Assembly (NCBI GenBank): GCA_902168185.1
Contig: CABHOV010000024.1
Coordinates: forward strand, 1 to 64,000
Direction of reading: 5' to 3'
Origin: an uncultured Bacteroides sp.
GTDB lineage: Bacteria; Bacteroidota; Bacteroidia; Cytophagales; Cyclobacteriaceae
Length of the DNA stretch: 64,000 nt
Position 1 is the stretch's first letter, and every line of letters starts with the position of its first letter. A program made the position numbers and the translations under genes. Positions 1 through 8,995 of the stretch are shown in pieces. The notes under the pieces are model-generated. The model was not told the origin of the DNA. It was given only the letters and a program-made list of their open reading frames with translations, and did not search any database.

Positions 1-1
1 G

Positions 2-1342
2 GGTATACTTTATATATCGGCTTACCTGGAGCAACATGGTGTCGATAATGATGTTTTTGATACTACATTTTCAACAAAACATAAATTCCGTCAATACCTC
101 CTCGAGCATCAACCCAAAATCATTGGTGTATATGCCAACCTGATGACGAAGCTAAATGTGTTGGAAAGCATACAGTATATAAATGAAAGTTTACCGAACA
201 GTAAAATTATTCTTGGCGGGCCTGATGTCCGTTACAATGCTGAAAACTATTTAAGTAGTGGTGCTGACTTTGTTGTACTCGGCGAAGGCGAGGAAACAAT
301 GCTGGAGCTTATCCACACAATAAATAATACAGTCGATGTATCTATACCAAAAGATACATTGGATAAAATACGCGGTATATCTTTTTTGCATGAAGGTAAA
401 CGGATCGAAACACTCGAACGTGATAAGATCAAAGACCTTGATGCGCTCCCTGTTCCGAATCGGAAAAAGATAGACCTTCATTTATACCTTGATGCATGGA
501 AGAAATTTCACGACACAAATGCAATTTCTGTGAGTACAATGCGCGGATGTCCCTATACTTGCAAGTGGTGCAGTCGTGCAGTGTATGGCTTAAGCTATAG
601 ACGAAGATCCCCCGAGAAAGTCGCCCAGGAATTAGAGATGATCAAAAGAGAATACAATCCGGATACACTATGGTTTGTAGACGATGTATTTACAATCAGT
701 CATAAATGGCTAACGGCTTTCAGGGACGAACTAAAAAAGAGAGATGTCATAATTCCATACGAGTGCATTACCCGTGCTGACCGCATGAATGAAGACGTCA
801 TAAAGATGTTGAAGGAAACAGGTTGCTTTCGTGTATGGATTGGTGCAGAGAGTGGGTCGCAGCGAGTGATAGATCTTATGGATCGGAGAGTAGATGTAAA
901 CCAGGTTCGAGACATGATCAAGCTTACCAAGCAATTTGGTATCCAGACCGGAACCTTCATCATGCTTGGTTATCCCGGTGAAACAGAAGCAGACATTGAA
1001 GAGACTATAAAGCATTTAAAAGAATCTAACCCGGATCATTTTACCATCACAGTAGCGTATCCTATCAAAGGAACAGAGCTATACCAGGAAGTCGAGGCAT
1101 CTCAAACACCAGACCTTGATTGGACCACCACCACCGACCGTCAAATAGATTTCGAGCGAATGTACTCGCGGAAGTATTATGACTATGCTGTGAAGCACGT
1201 GATCAGTGAAGTGAACTATGCAAAGCTTAAGTATAATAATCCCTTCCATTGGAGGCGCATGAAATATAAAGCAGTATCGTCTGCCAGTAAAATGGCTATG
1301 TGGATGGCGAGGCAAGACTTATCGCAACTGAAAATATTTTAG
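2..1342 (+). CDS. B12-binding radical SAM protein (5' end outside window)
   Basis: The frame is open from base 2, so the start lies upstream and 446 codons are visible; the first ATG at 143 is internal. The N-terminal half has the Rossmann-like cobalamin-binding pattern (ILGGPD, then GEGEETMLEL). A radical SAM cluster motif C-x3-C-x2-C follows, with Cys codons at 548, 560 and 569 (GCPYTCKWC). Members of this family use SAM, a 4Fe-4S cluster and often cobalamin for C-methylation or ring rearrangement; BchE and HpnP are known examples. The substrate here cannot be read from sequence. It is the first gene of a plus-strand run with an ABC exporter and glycosyltransferases, so a glycan or lipid substrate is inferred. 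The gene ends in TAG overlapping a possible GTG start of the next gene. Confidence 0.85.
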   Translation, partial: GILYISAYLEQHGVDNDVFDTTFSTKHKFRQYLLEHQPKIIGVYANLMTKLNVLESIQYINESLPNSKIILGGPDVRYNAENYLSSGADFVVLGEGEETMLELIHTINNTVDVSIPKDTLDKIRGISFLHEGKRIETLERDKIKDLDALPVPNRKKIDLHLYLDAWKKFHDTNAISVSTMRGCPYTCKWCSRAVYGLSYRRRSPEKVAQELEMIKREYNPDTLWFVDDVFTISHKWLTAFRDELKKRDVIIPYECITRADRMNEDVIKMLKETGCFRVWIGAESGSQRVIDLMDRRVDVNQVRDMIKLTKQFGIQTGTFIMLGYPGETEADIEETIKHLKESNPDHFTITVAYPIKGTELYQEVEASQTPDLDWTTTTDRQIDFERMYSRKYYDYAVKHVISEVNYAKLKYNNPFHWRRMKYKAVSSASKMAMWMARQDLSQLKIF

Positions 1343-3087
1343 TGAAAAATCGTTTTGGTTCAACGCTTGAATTGATATCGCCTCGCTATAAACAGCAAGG
1401 GATATATATTGTCTTTTTGTTGATAGTAAGTTCTCTCCTGGATCTTTTTAGTCTAGCTTCTTTTATCCCTCTGATTTTGCTCGTCCTTAATCCAGAGCAA
1501 GCTACATCTCATACGATAACAAAGAGTATACATAATCTTACAGGAATAGATGATCCTGCCTCTGTAGGAGTTTTACTCACAATAGCTGTTTTATTACTCA
1601 TTGTACTTAAAGCACAGTTCAATCGATGGGTGACATTTAAGAAAGCTTCGTATGCCTATAACATGGCAAGTGACCTTGCTTCAAGCGCGCTGGCCAGATA
1701 TTTTGCAATTCCTTACACCAGGTTTTCAGAGACGGATTATAGCCACGAAGTAAATCGCATTGCAAATATACCGCTGACTTTTGCGAACAACTTTGTTATT
1801 CCTGCAGGTACTATTCTGGCAGAGGCTTGCATAGCATTTGTATTATTGATCACCATCGCAATTTATAATATATACCTTTTTTTGTTTTTGTTTGTAATGG
1901 TTGCTCCTATAGGCTTACTCTACCTTTTTCAAAGGCGAAAGCTTCGTGCGATCAGTAAGGATCTTAAAGAAACGTATCCTCGAATCTTAAAGAATACTTT
2001 GCAGAGTATAGAAGGTCTTGCAGAAATACGAGCATTCAGAAAGGAGTCTTTTTTTAAGGATCGCTTTCGGGAATCGTATCAAAAGTTGGCAAAGACTTTC
2101 TCCAGGGATCACACCGCAAGTGTGAGCGCGATGCGAATTACAGAACTTATAGCAGCGTTGTGTATAGGTGCATTAATCATTTATACCTTACTGACACGAC
2201 AAACGTATCAACAAACTATAGTACTGATTACTATTTACGCAGGTGCCAGCTTTAGGGCTATACCTTCTGTAAACCGGATCTTTGCAGCATCACTTCAGAT
2301 GCGAACCCATGAGTATGTGATCCACGAGCTGAAAGATATGCTTGCTGTGGATGAAAGTATAGCAACGATGAATGGAACTCCCGTTGTTTTTAAGGAGCGA
2401 ATTGATATCTGTAATGTTTCATTCGGACACAGTGCTGATCATCTGATTTTAAAGAATGCCTCATTGACTATTCTCAAAGGTGAGAAGATCGCACTGACTG
2501 GTAAATCAGGCAGCGGTAAAACTACACTACTGTTATTATTGATGCGCTATCTGCAGGAAGGCAGTGGTGATATAAAAGTGGATGGTATCAAACTAGAGAA
2601 GCAGGATGCAATGGGTTTTCGAAACCTTATGGGATATGTTCCACAAAATCCATATATACTGGACGCTTCCATTGAAGAGAATATTGCTTTTGGAATTCCT
2701 GCACATGAAATCCAGACAGAAAAAATTAAAAACCTGATTATTGATCTTGATCTTAAGTCGTGGATCGATTCGTTACCGTTAAAGGCGAGTACTCGCATAG
2801 GTGAGAAGGGGACAAAAATATCAGGTGGCCAACGACAACGGCTAGCTATAGCACGGGCTCTATACTACGATGCCGAAGTGCTATTGCTGGATGAAATAAC
2901 CAATCAGTTGGACAGACAAACTGAGGAAGAAGTTTTAAATGTGCTGAACAGCCTTGCACTGCGTAACAAAACTATCATTTTTATTACGCACAAACCGAGC
3001 ACGTTGCTATCGTTCGATTCTATATATGAAATGAAAGACGGTGCGCTTGCAAATATAGCGCTGCCGTCAAACGCATATGCTAATTGA
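1300..3087 (+). CDS. ABC exporter, fused permease and ATPase
   Basis: One polypeptide carries an N-terminal transmembrane domain (about six hydrophobic segments) and a C-terminal ATPase domain. Walker A is GKSGSGKT at residue 401 counted from ATG 1300; the Q-loop (VPQNPY), the signature ISGGQRQR, Walker B LLLDE and the H-loop (ITHKP) follow. The D-loop region reads EITNQLD, where EATSALD is usual. The ATG at 1300 overlaps the previous gene by 43 bases; a GTG at 1342 overlaps the previous stop by one base (TAGTG) and would give 581 residues by coupled translation. Half-transporters of this layout (MsbA and PglK types) flip lipids or lipid-linked glycans. Placement between a radical SAM gene and glycosyltransferases suggests export of a lipid-linked glycan, which is inference. 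Confidence 0.85.
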   Translation: MDGEARLIATENILVKNRFGSTLELISPRYKQQGIYIVFLLIVSSLLDLFSLASFIPLILLVLNPEQATSHTITKSIHNLTGIDDPASVGVLLTIAVLLLIVLKAQFNRWVTFKKASYAYNMASDLASSALARYFAIPYTRFSETDYSHEVNRIANIPLTFANNFVIPAGTILAEACIAFVLLITIAIYNIYLFLFLFVMVAPIGLLYLFQRRKLRAISKDLKETYPRILKNTLQSIEGLAEIRAFRKESFFKDRFRESYQKLAKTFSRDHTASVSAMRITELIAALCIGALIIYTLLTRQTYQQTIVLITIYAGASFRAIPSVNRIFAASLQMRTHEYVIHELKDMLAVDESIATMNGTPVVFKERIDICNVSFGHSADHLILKNASLTILKGEKIALTGKSGSGKTTLLLLLMRYLQEGSGDIKVDGIKLEKQDAMGFRNLMGYVPQNPYILDASIEENIAFGIPAHEIQTEKIKNLIIDLDLKSWIDSLPLKASTRIGEKGTKISGGQRQRLAIARALYYDAEVLLLDEITNQLDRQTEEEVLNVLNSLALRNKTIIFITHKPSTLLSFDSIYEMKDGALANIALPSNAYAN

Positions 3088-3090
3088 TTT

Positions 3091-4017
3091 ATGAAGCATT
3101 CTTCCACAGTGAATCCTTTAGTAAGCGTTATTATACCAACCTATAATCGGGCTGATTTGATTGGCGAGACGGTTCAAAGCGTACTGGATCAGTCCTATAC
3201 TAATTGGGAGTTGATTATTGTTGATGATGGCTCTACGGATAATACTGCTAGTCTTATCGAACAGTATCATGAGGACCGAATCAAATATATACAATGCGAC
3301 CATATAGGTATATTTGGTGCCGTGAGAAATGCAGGGATGCGTATAGCCAAAGGCGATTACCTGGCTTTTTTAGATTCTGATGATCTATGGCGCGAAGATA
3401 AATTGTCGATTACCATTTCTTTATTGACCGAATATGATAGCGCTGGATTTCTATTTAGTAATGTCGGGATTTTTGGAAATTCAACTGTAGATTCTCCTGA
3501 GCTGGAAGATTTCTTTATTGGCGATCTCTTATTACCACTATTAAAGGATGATAGATTTATATTTTACCCATCTTCCCTGATTTTTCGAAGAGAAGTTTTT
3601 ACCAGGATTGGGGATATGCGTGATGACTTGAATTTTGGGACTGACATCGAGTATCTTTATAGAATGTGCAAGTACTATCAAGGGATCTTTATAAATACAC
3701 GACTTACAAGTATTCGAAAGCATGAACAAAATAGTTCTTCAGATTTTACGATAGATGTGTTTAAGGATAACTTGGACATTGTTCTCGGATTAAGGAACGA
3801 GGGATGTATAAGCGGCCAGGATTACCGTTTGATCGCCGCGTTCTATTTTTATAAAATGGGATTGATAAGTTTGGAAAGGAATGACGGTAGATCGGCAATG
3901 AAATATTTTTTCAACTATAACCAAATGAATCCATTGCAAATTAAGGGTTGGATAAGATTACTCCAGTCAATAGCGGCTCCTCGGAAGGTTACAGTAAGGA
4001 AAGGTGAATCAATATAA
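3091..4017 (+). CDS. Family 2 glycosyltransferase
   Basis: A GT-A fold transferase of 308 residues. The N-terminus has VSVIIPTYNRADLI and VDDGSTDN near residue 45, which bind the nucleotide sugar, and the metal-binding DxD-type motif is LDSDD at residues 94-98. No membrane segment is evident, so it probably works on the cytoplasmic face on a lipid-linked acceptor. It starts three bases after the ABC exporter and its stop overlaps the next ATG by one base (TAATG), so these genes are probably one transcript with coupled translation. Sugar donor and acceptor cannot be told from the sequence. Confidence 0.88.
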   Translation: MKHSSTVNPLVSVIIPTYNRADLIGETVQSVLDQSYTNWELIIVDDGSTDNTASLIEQYHEDRIKYIQCDHIGIFGAVRNAGMRIAKGDYLAFLDSDDLWREDKLSITISLLTEYDSAGFLFSNVGIFGNSTVDSPELEDFFIGDLLLPLLKDDRFIFYPSSLIFRREVFTRIGDMRDDLNFGTDIEYLYRMCKYYQGIFINTRLTSIRKHEQNSSSDFTIDVFKDNLDIVLGLRNEGCISGQDYRLIAAFYFYKMGLISLERNDGRSAMKYFFNYNQMNPLQIKGWIRLLQSIAAPRKVTVRKGESI

Positions 4018-5072
4018 TGGACGCCGAAGCAATTAAAGGGAAGAAGATATTACTTGTTGCTCCTGTATACTATGGATACGAACGGCATATAGTAGAAGAG
4101 TTAAAGTCGTTAGGAGCAGATGTTCAGTTTTATGAGAATAAATCATTTCAGCACGATCCGAATAATAAAGGGACGGCTTGGTACAAGCAGATACTTTGTA
4201 AGAAGTCTGTATATATTAACGGAACACTAGCTGCCGCAACGCACAATAGTTATGATGTCTGTATTTTTATAAACTTGTTCTCGTTTCATCCCCGGTTAAT
4301 AGAGAATCTTAAAAAAAGTAATCCGAAAATAGAATGCATCCTGTATTTATGGGATAACATTAAAGGGTATAAATGGCAGCAATATTTTAGGCATTTCCAG
4401 AGTATATATACTTTTGATCCTGTTGAAGCACTCCAATTTAAGATCAAATATTTACCTAACTTCTTCGTTTCAGCAAACGGTTTAGGGCATCAGGTAAAAT
4501 ACGAACTAAGTAGTATAGGTTCATTTCAGGTTCATCGGATCCGCCTACTCGCCACACTAATAAAGAAGTTAAGCGCTGAAAACAAGAGCAGCTTTTTTTA
4601 CCTATATCTTCCTGTTATTTATCGGAACAGGCATTTCACTTCACTTAAATATATAGTATCCAGTTTTTTTAAGAAACGGTTTAAATCATATCGACACTTG
4701 CACGAATTGGTTTATGACAGTAGTAAGAATAGTATTCTAAAGAATAATCCTTTAACCCTTCATGATTCTATTCTTGTAACAGTACAGTCAAGGTGTATAA
4801 TTGATTTGCCTTACCCGGAGCAAACCGGCAGCACTCATCGTGTTATCCAGGCATTAGCACATGGGAAGAAGATAATCACAACCAATCAATCTATTAAGAG
4901 CGAATCGTTTTATAATACAGATTTTATTAACATTCAATCTGTAGATAATTTTTCAATTGACTGGAAATGGTTAGATCAACCTATAACTTCAACTATAGAC
5001 ATGAATTCTTTACGGATCGACAATTGGCTCACCACATTGTTGTCGAACGAAGCACATGGACAACACAGGTGA
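4017..5072 (+). CDS. Uncharacterised GT-B-like glycan biosynthesis protein
   Basis: A 351-residue protein with a Rossmann-like start (KKILLVAPVYYGYERHIVEE), a central LYLWDNIKGYKW segment followed by a putative sugar-nucleotide region (TFDPVEALQFKIKYLPNFF), and near the C-terminus QTGSTHRVIQALAHGKKIIT, which resembles the phosphate-binding end of GT-B enzymes. I do not recognise a named family with certainty; similar proteins sit in LPS and capsule loci of Bacteroidota and Pasteurellaceae. Codon use is very AT-rich: bases 4261-4320 have only 17 G or C of 60. It is translationally coupled to the family 2 transferase before it and faces a minus-strand glycosyltransferase with a gap of nine bases. 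Confidence 0.6.
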   Translation: MDAEAIKGKKILLVAPVYYGYERHIVEELKSLGADVQFYENKSFQHDPNNKGTAWYKQILCKKSVYINGTLAAATHNSYDVCIFINLFSFHPRLIENLKKSNPKIECILYLWDNIKGYKWQQYFRHFQSIYTFDPVEALQFKIKYLPNFFVSANGLGHQVKYELSSIGSFQVHRIRLLATLIKKLSAENKSSFFYLYLPVIYRNRHFTSLKYIVSSFFKKRFKSYRHLHELVYDSSKNSILKNNPLTLHDSILVTVQSRCIIDLPYPEQTGSTHRVIQALAHGKKIITTNQSIKSESFYNTDFINIQSVDNFSIDWKWLDQPITSTIDMNSLRIDNWLTTLLSNEAHGQHR

Positions 5073-5081
5073 CAGTAACAA

Positions 5082-6185
5082 TTACGAATCTTGATATATT
5101 TTTTTTATCTGCTCAATTGTCCAATAAAAGTCACATGTCTTTGTAAACTTTGAAGCATTGACTTTTAATGATTCAATTTGCGACTTGTTGTTAATTAAAT
5201 TCAATACTTTTTCCGCCAGGCCTTTATAGTCTTTAACATCTACGGAAACGCAGCAATCAGGTTTGTCATAAAGTATCCCTACTGATGTTCCACAGACTAC
5301 AACGCCAGCGCTCATAGCCTCCGTTACAACTTCGCATTGACCTTCCGATAGGGATGTATGTAGTAAGAGATGCGCCTTATTATAGTATGCGGGAAGTAAT
5401 TCGTAAGACATAGGTTTTACCAACGTCACATGATTTTGTAGCTCCAGTGAATGGATCATCTCCTTCATTTGCATTTCGTACTCACCCGTCCCGATAATTG
5501 TAAGATGCGAATCAATTTTATCGCGGATTAGTTTAAAAGCTTTTATTAATGTTGGCTGATCTTTTACCGGATGCAGATTGGCGATGTGCAGCAATTGGAT
5601 TGGTGTCTCGATTTTTTTTTCATTGTATTTGAAGAGCTCTGTATCTATACCCCATGGTATTATTTGCAGATCCCTTTTCAATCCGTACTTTTTAAGATTG
5701 TCTTCCAGGTATTTCGTTAACGCGATCGGGTTAGTTGCATGATGCAGTGTCCAGATGATTAGCTTTCTGGTAAATATATTTCTGAGTTGCCCATACTTAA
5801 TTTCAGGAAGCGAGATGCCGTCACCTCCTAGAATACTGACAACACTTTTAATGCTATATATTCGTCCCACTAGCACAGCCAGGAATCCAGGAGGGAAGGC
5901 CCAGAAACCATGAATGACACTAAACTTTGCTCGGGCATTATGCTTCCTGAATGCAAATAAAAAGGCCAGGCTTTTAATAATCGTATTTCGTGAAGCTATA
6001 CTTACGATTTCGAAGCCATCTGGTTTATACCCTGCATTTACTTTGAACAATGAGAAAACTACTATATCAAAATCCTTCGCGAGTAATTTAACTTGACGCT
6101 CTAATACCGGCACACCCATATTATTCGGTCCGGTTCCTATTCCTCCCGGAATAATGATCGCGATTCGTCTTTTAGATATACTCAT
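5082..6185 (-). CDS. Family 4 glycosyltransferase (GT-B fold)
   Basis: 367 residues. The N-terminus (RRIAIIIPGGIGTGPNNMGVP) is a donor-independent Rossmann domain; the C-terminal domain begins near PIQLLHIANLHPVKDQPTLI, and the E-x7-E sugar-phosphate motif is present in SLSEGQCEVVTEAMSAG. These features define retaining GT4 enzymes of glycan and exopolysaccharide assembly. Its ATG overlaps the stop of the upstream minus-strand glycosyltransferase by four bases (ATGA type), so the two are co-translated. It converges on the 4017-5072 gene with almost no spacer. Specific sugar unknown. Confidence 0.88.
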   Translation of the reverse strand: MSISKRRIAIIIPGGIGTGPNNMGVPVLERQVKLLAKDFDIVVFSLFKVNAGYKPDGFEIVSIASRNTIIKSLAFLFAFRKHNARAKFSVIHGFWAFPPGFLAVLVGRIYSIKSVVSILGGDGISLPEIKYGQLRNIFTRKLIIWTLHHATNPIALTKYLEDNLKKYGLKRDLQIIPWGIDTELFKYNEKKIETPIQLLHIANLHPVKDQPTLIKAFKLIRDKIDSHLTIIGTGEYEMQMKEMIHSLELQNHVTLVKPMSYELLPAYYNKAHLLLHTSLSEGQCEVVTEAMSAGVVVCGTSVGILYDKPDCCVSVDVKDYKGLAEKVLNLINNKSQIESLKVNASKFTKTCDFYWTIEQIKKIYQDS

Positions 6186-7273
6186 TTGAGTTTATTAATA
6201 ACGTGAAGCATCTTATCGGATATAGCGTTGAAGGATAATGTACTCTCGTATTGATAAAGCACCCGCTTTTGTTCTTCCATAACATTAACCTGCGTACTTT
6301 TTATGAGTATATTTTTCAATTCGGTTGAGTTGCCTGGTTCAAAGAGGAAACCAACCATTCCATGATTTGTCATCATTCGAAAAGAAGGGATGTTTGTGAG
6401 TATAGGTATACATCCACACGACATGGCTTCACAAACGGCCGTGCCGCTTCCTTCGTAATGCGAAGTGGAAATAACAAAGGCTGCCTGATTATACCATTGC
6501 AACAATTCATGATGGTTAACGTCTTCCAATAGAGTAATTTGATCTGTTGGGCCACCTTCAAAAAGCAGTTGCTTTGTTTCACGAAGAAGCATGTTGCCAC
6601 GAAATATTATATACAGTTTTACTTCAGGGTTTATCGCAACAAATTCCTTAAAAGCTCTTATCAGTGTAAATGCATCTTTGTTAGCATCAAGTCTGCCTAC
6701 CCATATATAGGTTGTGGCATAGTCTGGAGTTGCTTTTTGTAGCTCTTCTATAGGATAGAATATAGATGACACTTCCATTACTTCGTGAACTTTTGAAGTG
6801 CTTTTTAATTGCCCGGCTTTTATCCATGGAGTAGCCAAATCTTTCGATGCAAAAAAGTAGGCTTGTATATATCGGTCTGCTATTTTCTGAAGAAACTTTT
6901 TATGAAATCGCAATGGCTTTTCGGCATGATGCTGCACAACAATTTTAACTTGATTATTCAACATGAATCGAAGCAAAAGCAATTGCCAGGGAAACACCAG
7001 CCCATGTACAATTACCACATCAGGGTGTAGATCTTTGATATACTTGTTGATTCTGAAGGGAAATATACCCTCCCATTTTGTGAGATTCAGAAAGTGATAT
7101 TCGACTCCTTGTCTCTGCAGAACGCCTTCATAAGAAATGCAGTGGATACTTTTTACAGTAGCACGTTCTTTCATGCTATCAAGTATGCCTGTAAAGAAAT
7201 TGATATGATTCAACCATGCAACCGGATCATATTGCTCCTGGCAGCGAGCGTATGACAGGTGAATGATATTCAT
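6182..7273 (-). CDS. Family 4 glycosyltransferase (GT-B fold)
   Basis: 363 residues, first gene of a two-gene minus-strand unit. The acceptor half carries HPDVVIVHGLVFPWQ and a VVQHHAEKP segment; the donor half has YIWVGRLDANKDAFTLIRAF, and the E-x7-E motif in HYEGSGTAVCEAMSCG. This is standard for GT4 transferases. It ends in a four-base overlap with the next gene. The 209-base region upstream is shared with a divergently transcribed B12 radical SAM gene, so both halves of the locus may be controlled from there. Substrates cannot be assigned. Confidence 0.88.
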   Translation of the reverse strand: MNIIHLSYARCQEQYDPVAWLNHINFFTGILDSMKERATVKSIHCISYEGVLQRQGVEYHFLNLTKWEGIFPFRINKYIKDLHPDVVIVHGLVFPWQLLLLRFMLNNQVKIVVQHHAEKPLRFHKKFLQKIADRYIQAYFFASKDLATPWIKAGQLKSTSKVHEVMEVSSIFYPIEELQKATPDYATTYIWVGRLDANKDAFTLIRAFKEFVAINPEVKLYIIFRGNMLLRETKQLLFEGGPTDQITLLEDVNHHELLQWYNQAAFVISTSHYEGSGTAVCEAMSCGCIPILTNIPSFRMMTNHGMVGFLFEPGNSTELKNILIKSTQVNVMEEQKRVLYQYESTLSFNAISDKMLHVINKLK

Positions 7274-7482
7274 ATGGAGCGAAAAATGGTATACTACAAT
7301 TCTCTAAAAGTAGAAATCCTTTTTGAATCCGCGATGCCGAATGGTTAATAAATGCAGAAGCAAAAAAATACTTTATTACAAGGCATCCTTTCCAGCGTTA
7401 CTAACGTCCTGTATGCGGCTAATCATGTGATTGTAATAAATAGGCGGATAAGCCAAAATCAGGTGTTATCTTTAGTGAGGTT
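7274..7482. promoter_or_regulatory. Divergent intergenic region of the glycan locus
   Basis: This gap of 209 bases separates the minus-strand glycosyltransferase pair from the plus-strand radical SAM gene and must hold both promoters. TATCTTTA at 7467-7474 matches the Bacteroidota -7 box TAnnTTTG at all but the last position and lies eight bases before ATG 7483. I saw no strong hairpin or Shine-Dalgarno sequence, and no clear -7 box for the minus strand. Confidence 0.35.
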
Positions 7483-8994
7483 ATGAATAAAGTAATTCTA
7501 TTTAATCCCAGAAGTGCGCGTGCCAAGCATCGCATACCCAATTCTATTTTACAAGTTGGAGCTTCTATCCAGGGGAAATATGAATATGTTTTTGTCGATG
7601 GCAATCTTGAGAAAGATCCGTGGACAAAAATTTATAATTACCTGAAGACGGGTGAGTTTAAATTTTTCGGCAGCACCGTGATGCCTGGGCCGCAACTAAA
7701 TCAGGCTATTCCCTATAGCAAGAAAGTACGTGAGCTTTTTCCGGATGTTATCACTATATGGGGAGGATACTTTGCGGCGAATCAACATCGCTCTGTATTG
7801 CAATCGGATTTTGTTGATTTTGTTATTAACGGTCCCGGTGATATAGCATTCCCTGAATTGCTAAATGCTCTTACAACGAATCAATCTTTCGAGTCCATTC
7901 AAAATCTCATTTATAAGAAAGACGGTAAAATTATTAAGACGCATCAGGCTGCATTACTCGATCAGGATACATTACCTCAATTCCCTTATGAGACATTAAA
8001 TAATTTTTATCCGCTTAAGAATTATTTAGGCAAAACTTTTTTAGGAAAACGCACAGCGTCTTATCATTCCAGTTTCGGATGTCCTTTTACATGTTCGTTT
8101 TGTGCTGTTGTTCCCATTTATAACGCACGTTGGAAAGGCAAATCGGCGCAGCTCATTTACAATGACATCAAGTATCTTAAAGATGTACATGGCGCGGATG
8201 CTATAGAGTTTCATGACAATAATTTTTTTGTGAATGAAAAGCGCACCGTTGAATTTTCCAAGCTGATCAAAAATGAAAATATAGCATGGTGGGGCGAGGG
8301 AAGAATTGACACGATCGATAAATATAGCGATGAGTCTCTTGCTATTATGCGTGAAGCTGGCTGCAAGATGATATTCCTGGGAGCAGAAACCAGCAATGAT
8401 GATTTGTTAAAGAAGATGGACAAAGGAGGAACGCAATCTACCGCACAGATGAAGCGTTTTGCAGAGCGCTTGAAAAAATTTGATATTATACCGGAGTATT
8501 CATTTGTGCTCGGATTTCCAGGAGAGACTCCTGAGAAGGTGATGTCGCAGATCGACCAGGATATAAAGTATATAAAGGAAGTGAAGGCTCTTAATCCAGA
8601 CACAGAGATTATAATTTATGTTTACAGTCCTGTGCCAACGGAAGGATCTGAAATGTATGAGCAAGTAAAAAAATCTGGCTTTTCTTTTCCGGAAAGACTG
8701 GAGGATTGGTTGGCTCCGGAATGGCAGAATTTCGATCTGCGAAAAAACCCGCTTACGCCATGGCTCACTCCTCGTATGATCAACAAAATATTAGGATTTG
8801 AAACGGTGCTAAATGCACAATACCCAACCGTATCAGATTTTAAATTGACGGGCATGCAAAAAAATGTAATGCGATCTCTTTCCGGTATTCGTTATCGGTT
8901 AAATTTATTTTCATTTCCATACGAATTAAAAGCACTGCAGAAATATTGGCTTCGCTATAGGCAACCCGAAATTGAAGGATTCTTAATGGAGTAA
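7483..8994 (+). CDS. B12-binding radical SAM protein
   Basis: 503 residues. Residues 1 to about 150 form the cobalamin-binding half (GGYFAANQHRSVL, then NGPGDIAFPELL). The radical SAM motif C-x3-C-x2-C is at Cys200, Cys204 and Cys207 (GCPFTCSFC), followed by EFHDNNFF, GEGRID and FLGAETSND strands of the SAM barrel. The C-terminal part (from about residue 390) is a helical extension with VYSPVPTEGSEMY. It is related to but clearly different from the radical SAM protein at the left edge of the window. A GTG-started methyltransferase follows one base after its stop, so the pair is probably one transcript. Likely chemistry is methylation or rearrangement at an unactivated carbon; the substrate is unknown. 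Confidence 0.85.
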   Translation: MNKVILFNPRSARAKHRIPNSILQVGASIQGKYEYVFVDGNLEKDPWTKIYNYLKTGEFKFFGSTVMPGPQLNQAIPYSKKVRELFPDVITIWGGYFAANQHRSVLQSDFVDFVINGPGDIAFPELLNALTTNQSFESIQNLIYKKDGKIIKTHQAALLDQDTLPQFPYETLNNFYPLKNYLGKTFLGKRTASYHSSFGCPFTCSFCAVVPIYNARWKGKSAQLIYNDIKYLKDVHGADAIEFHDNNFFVNEKRTVEFSKLIKNENIAWWGEGRIDTIDKYSDESLAIMREAGCKMIFLGAETSNDDLLKKMDKGGTQSTAQMKRFAERLKKFDIIPEYSFVLGFPGETPEKVMSQIDQDIKYIKEVKALNPDTEIIIYVYSPVPTEGSEMYEQVKKSGFSFPERLEDWLAPEWQNFDLRKNPLTPWLTPRMINKILGFETVLNAQYPTVSDFKLTGMQKNVMRSLSGIRYRLNLFSFPYELKALQKYWLRYRQPEIEGFLME

Positions 8995-8995
8995 C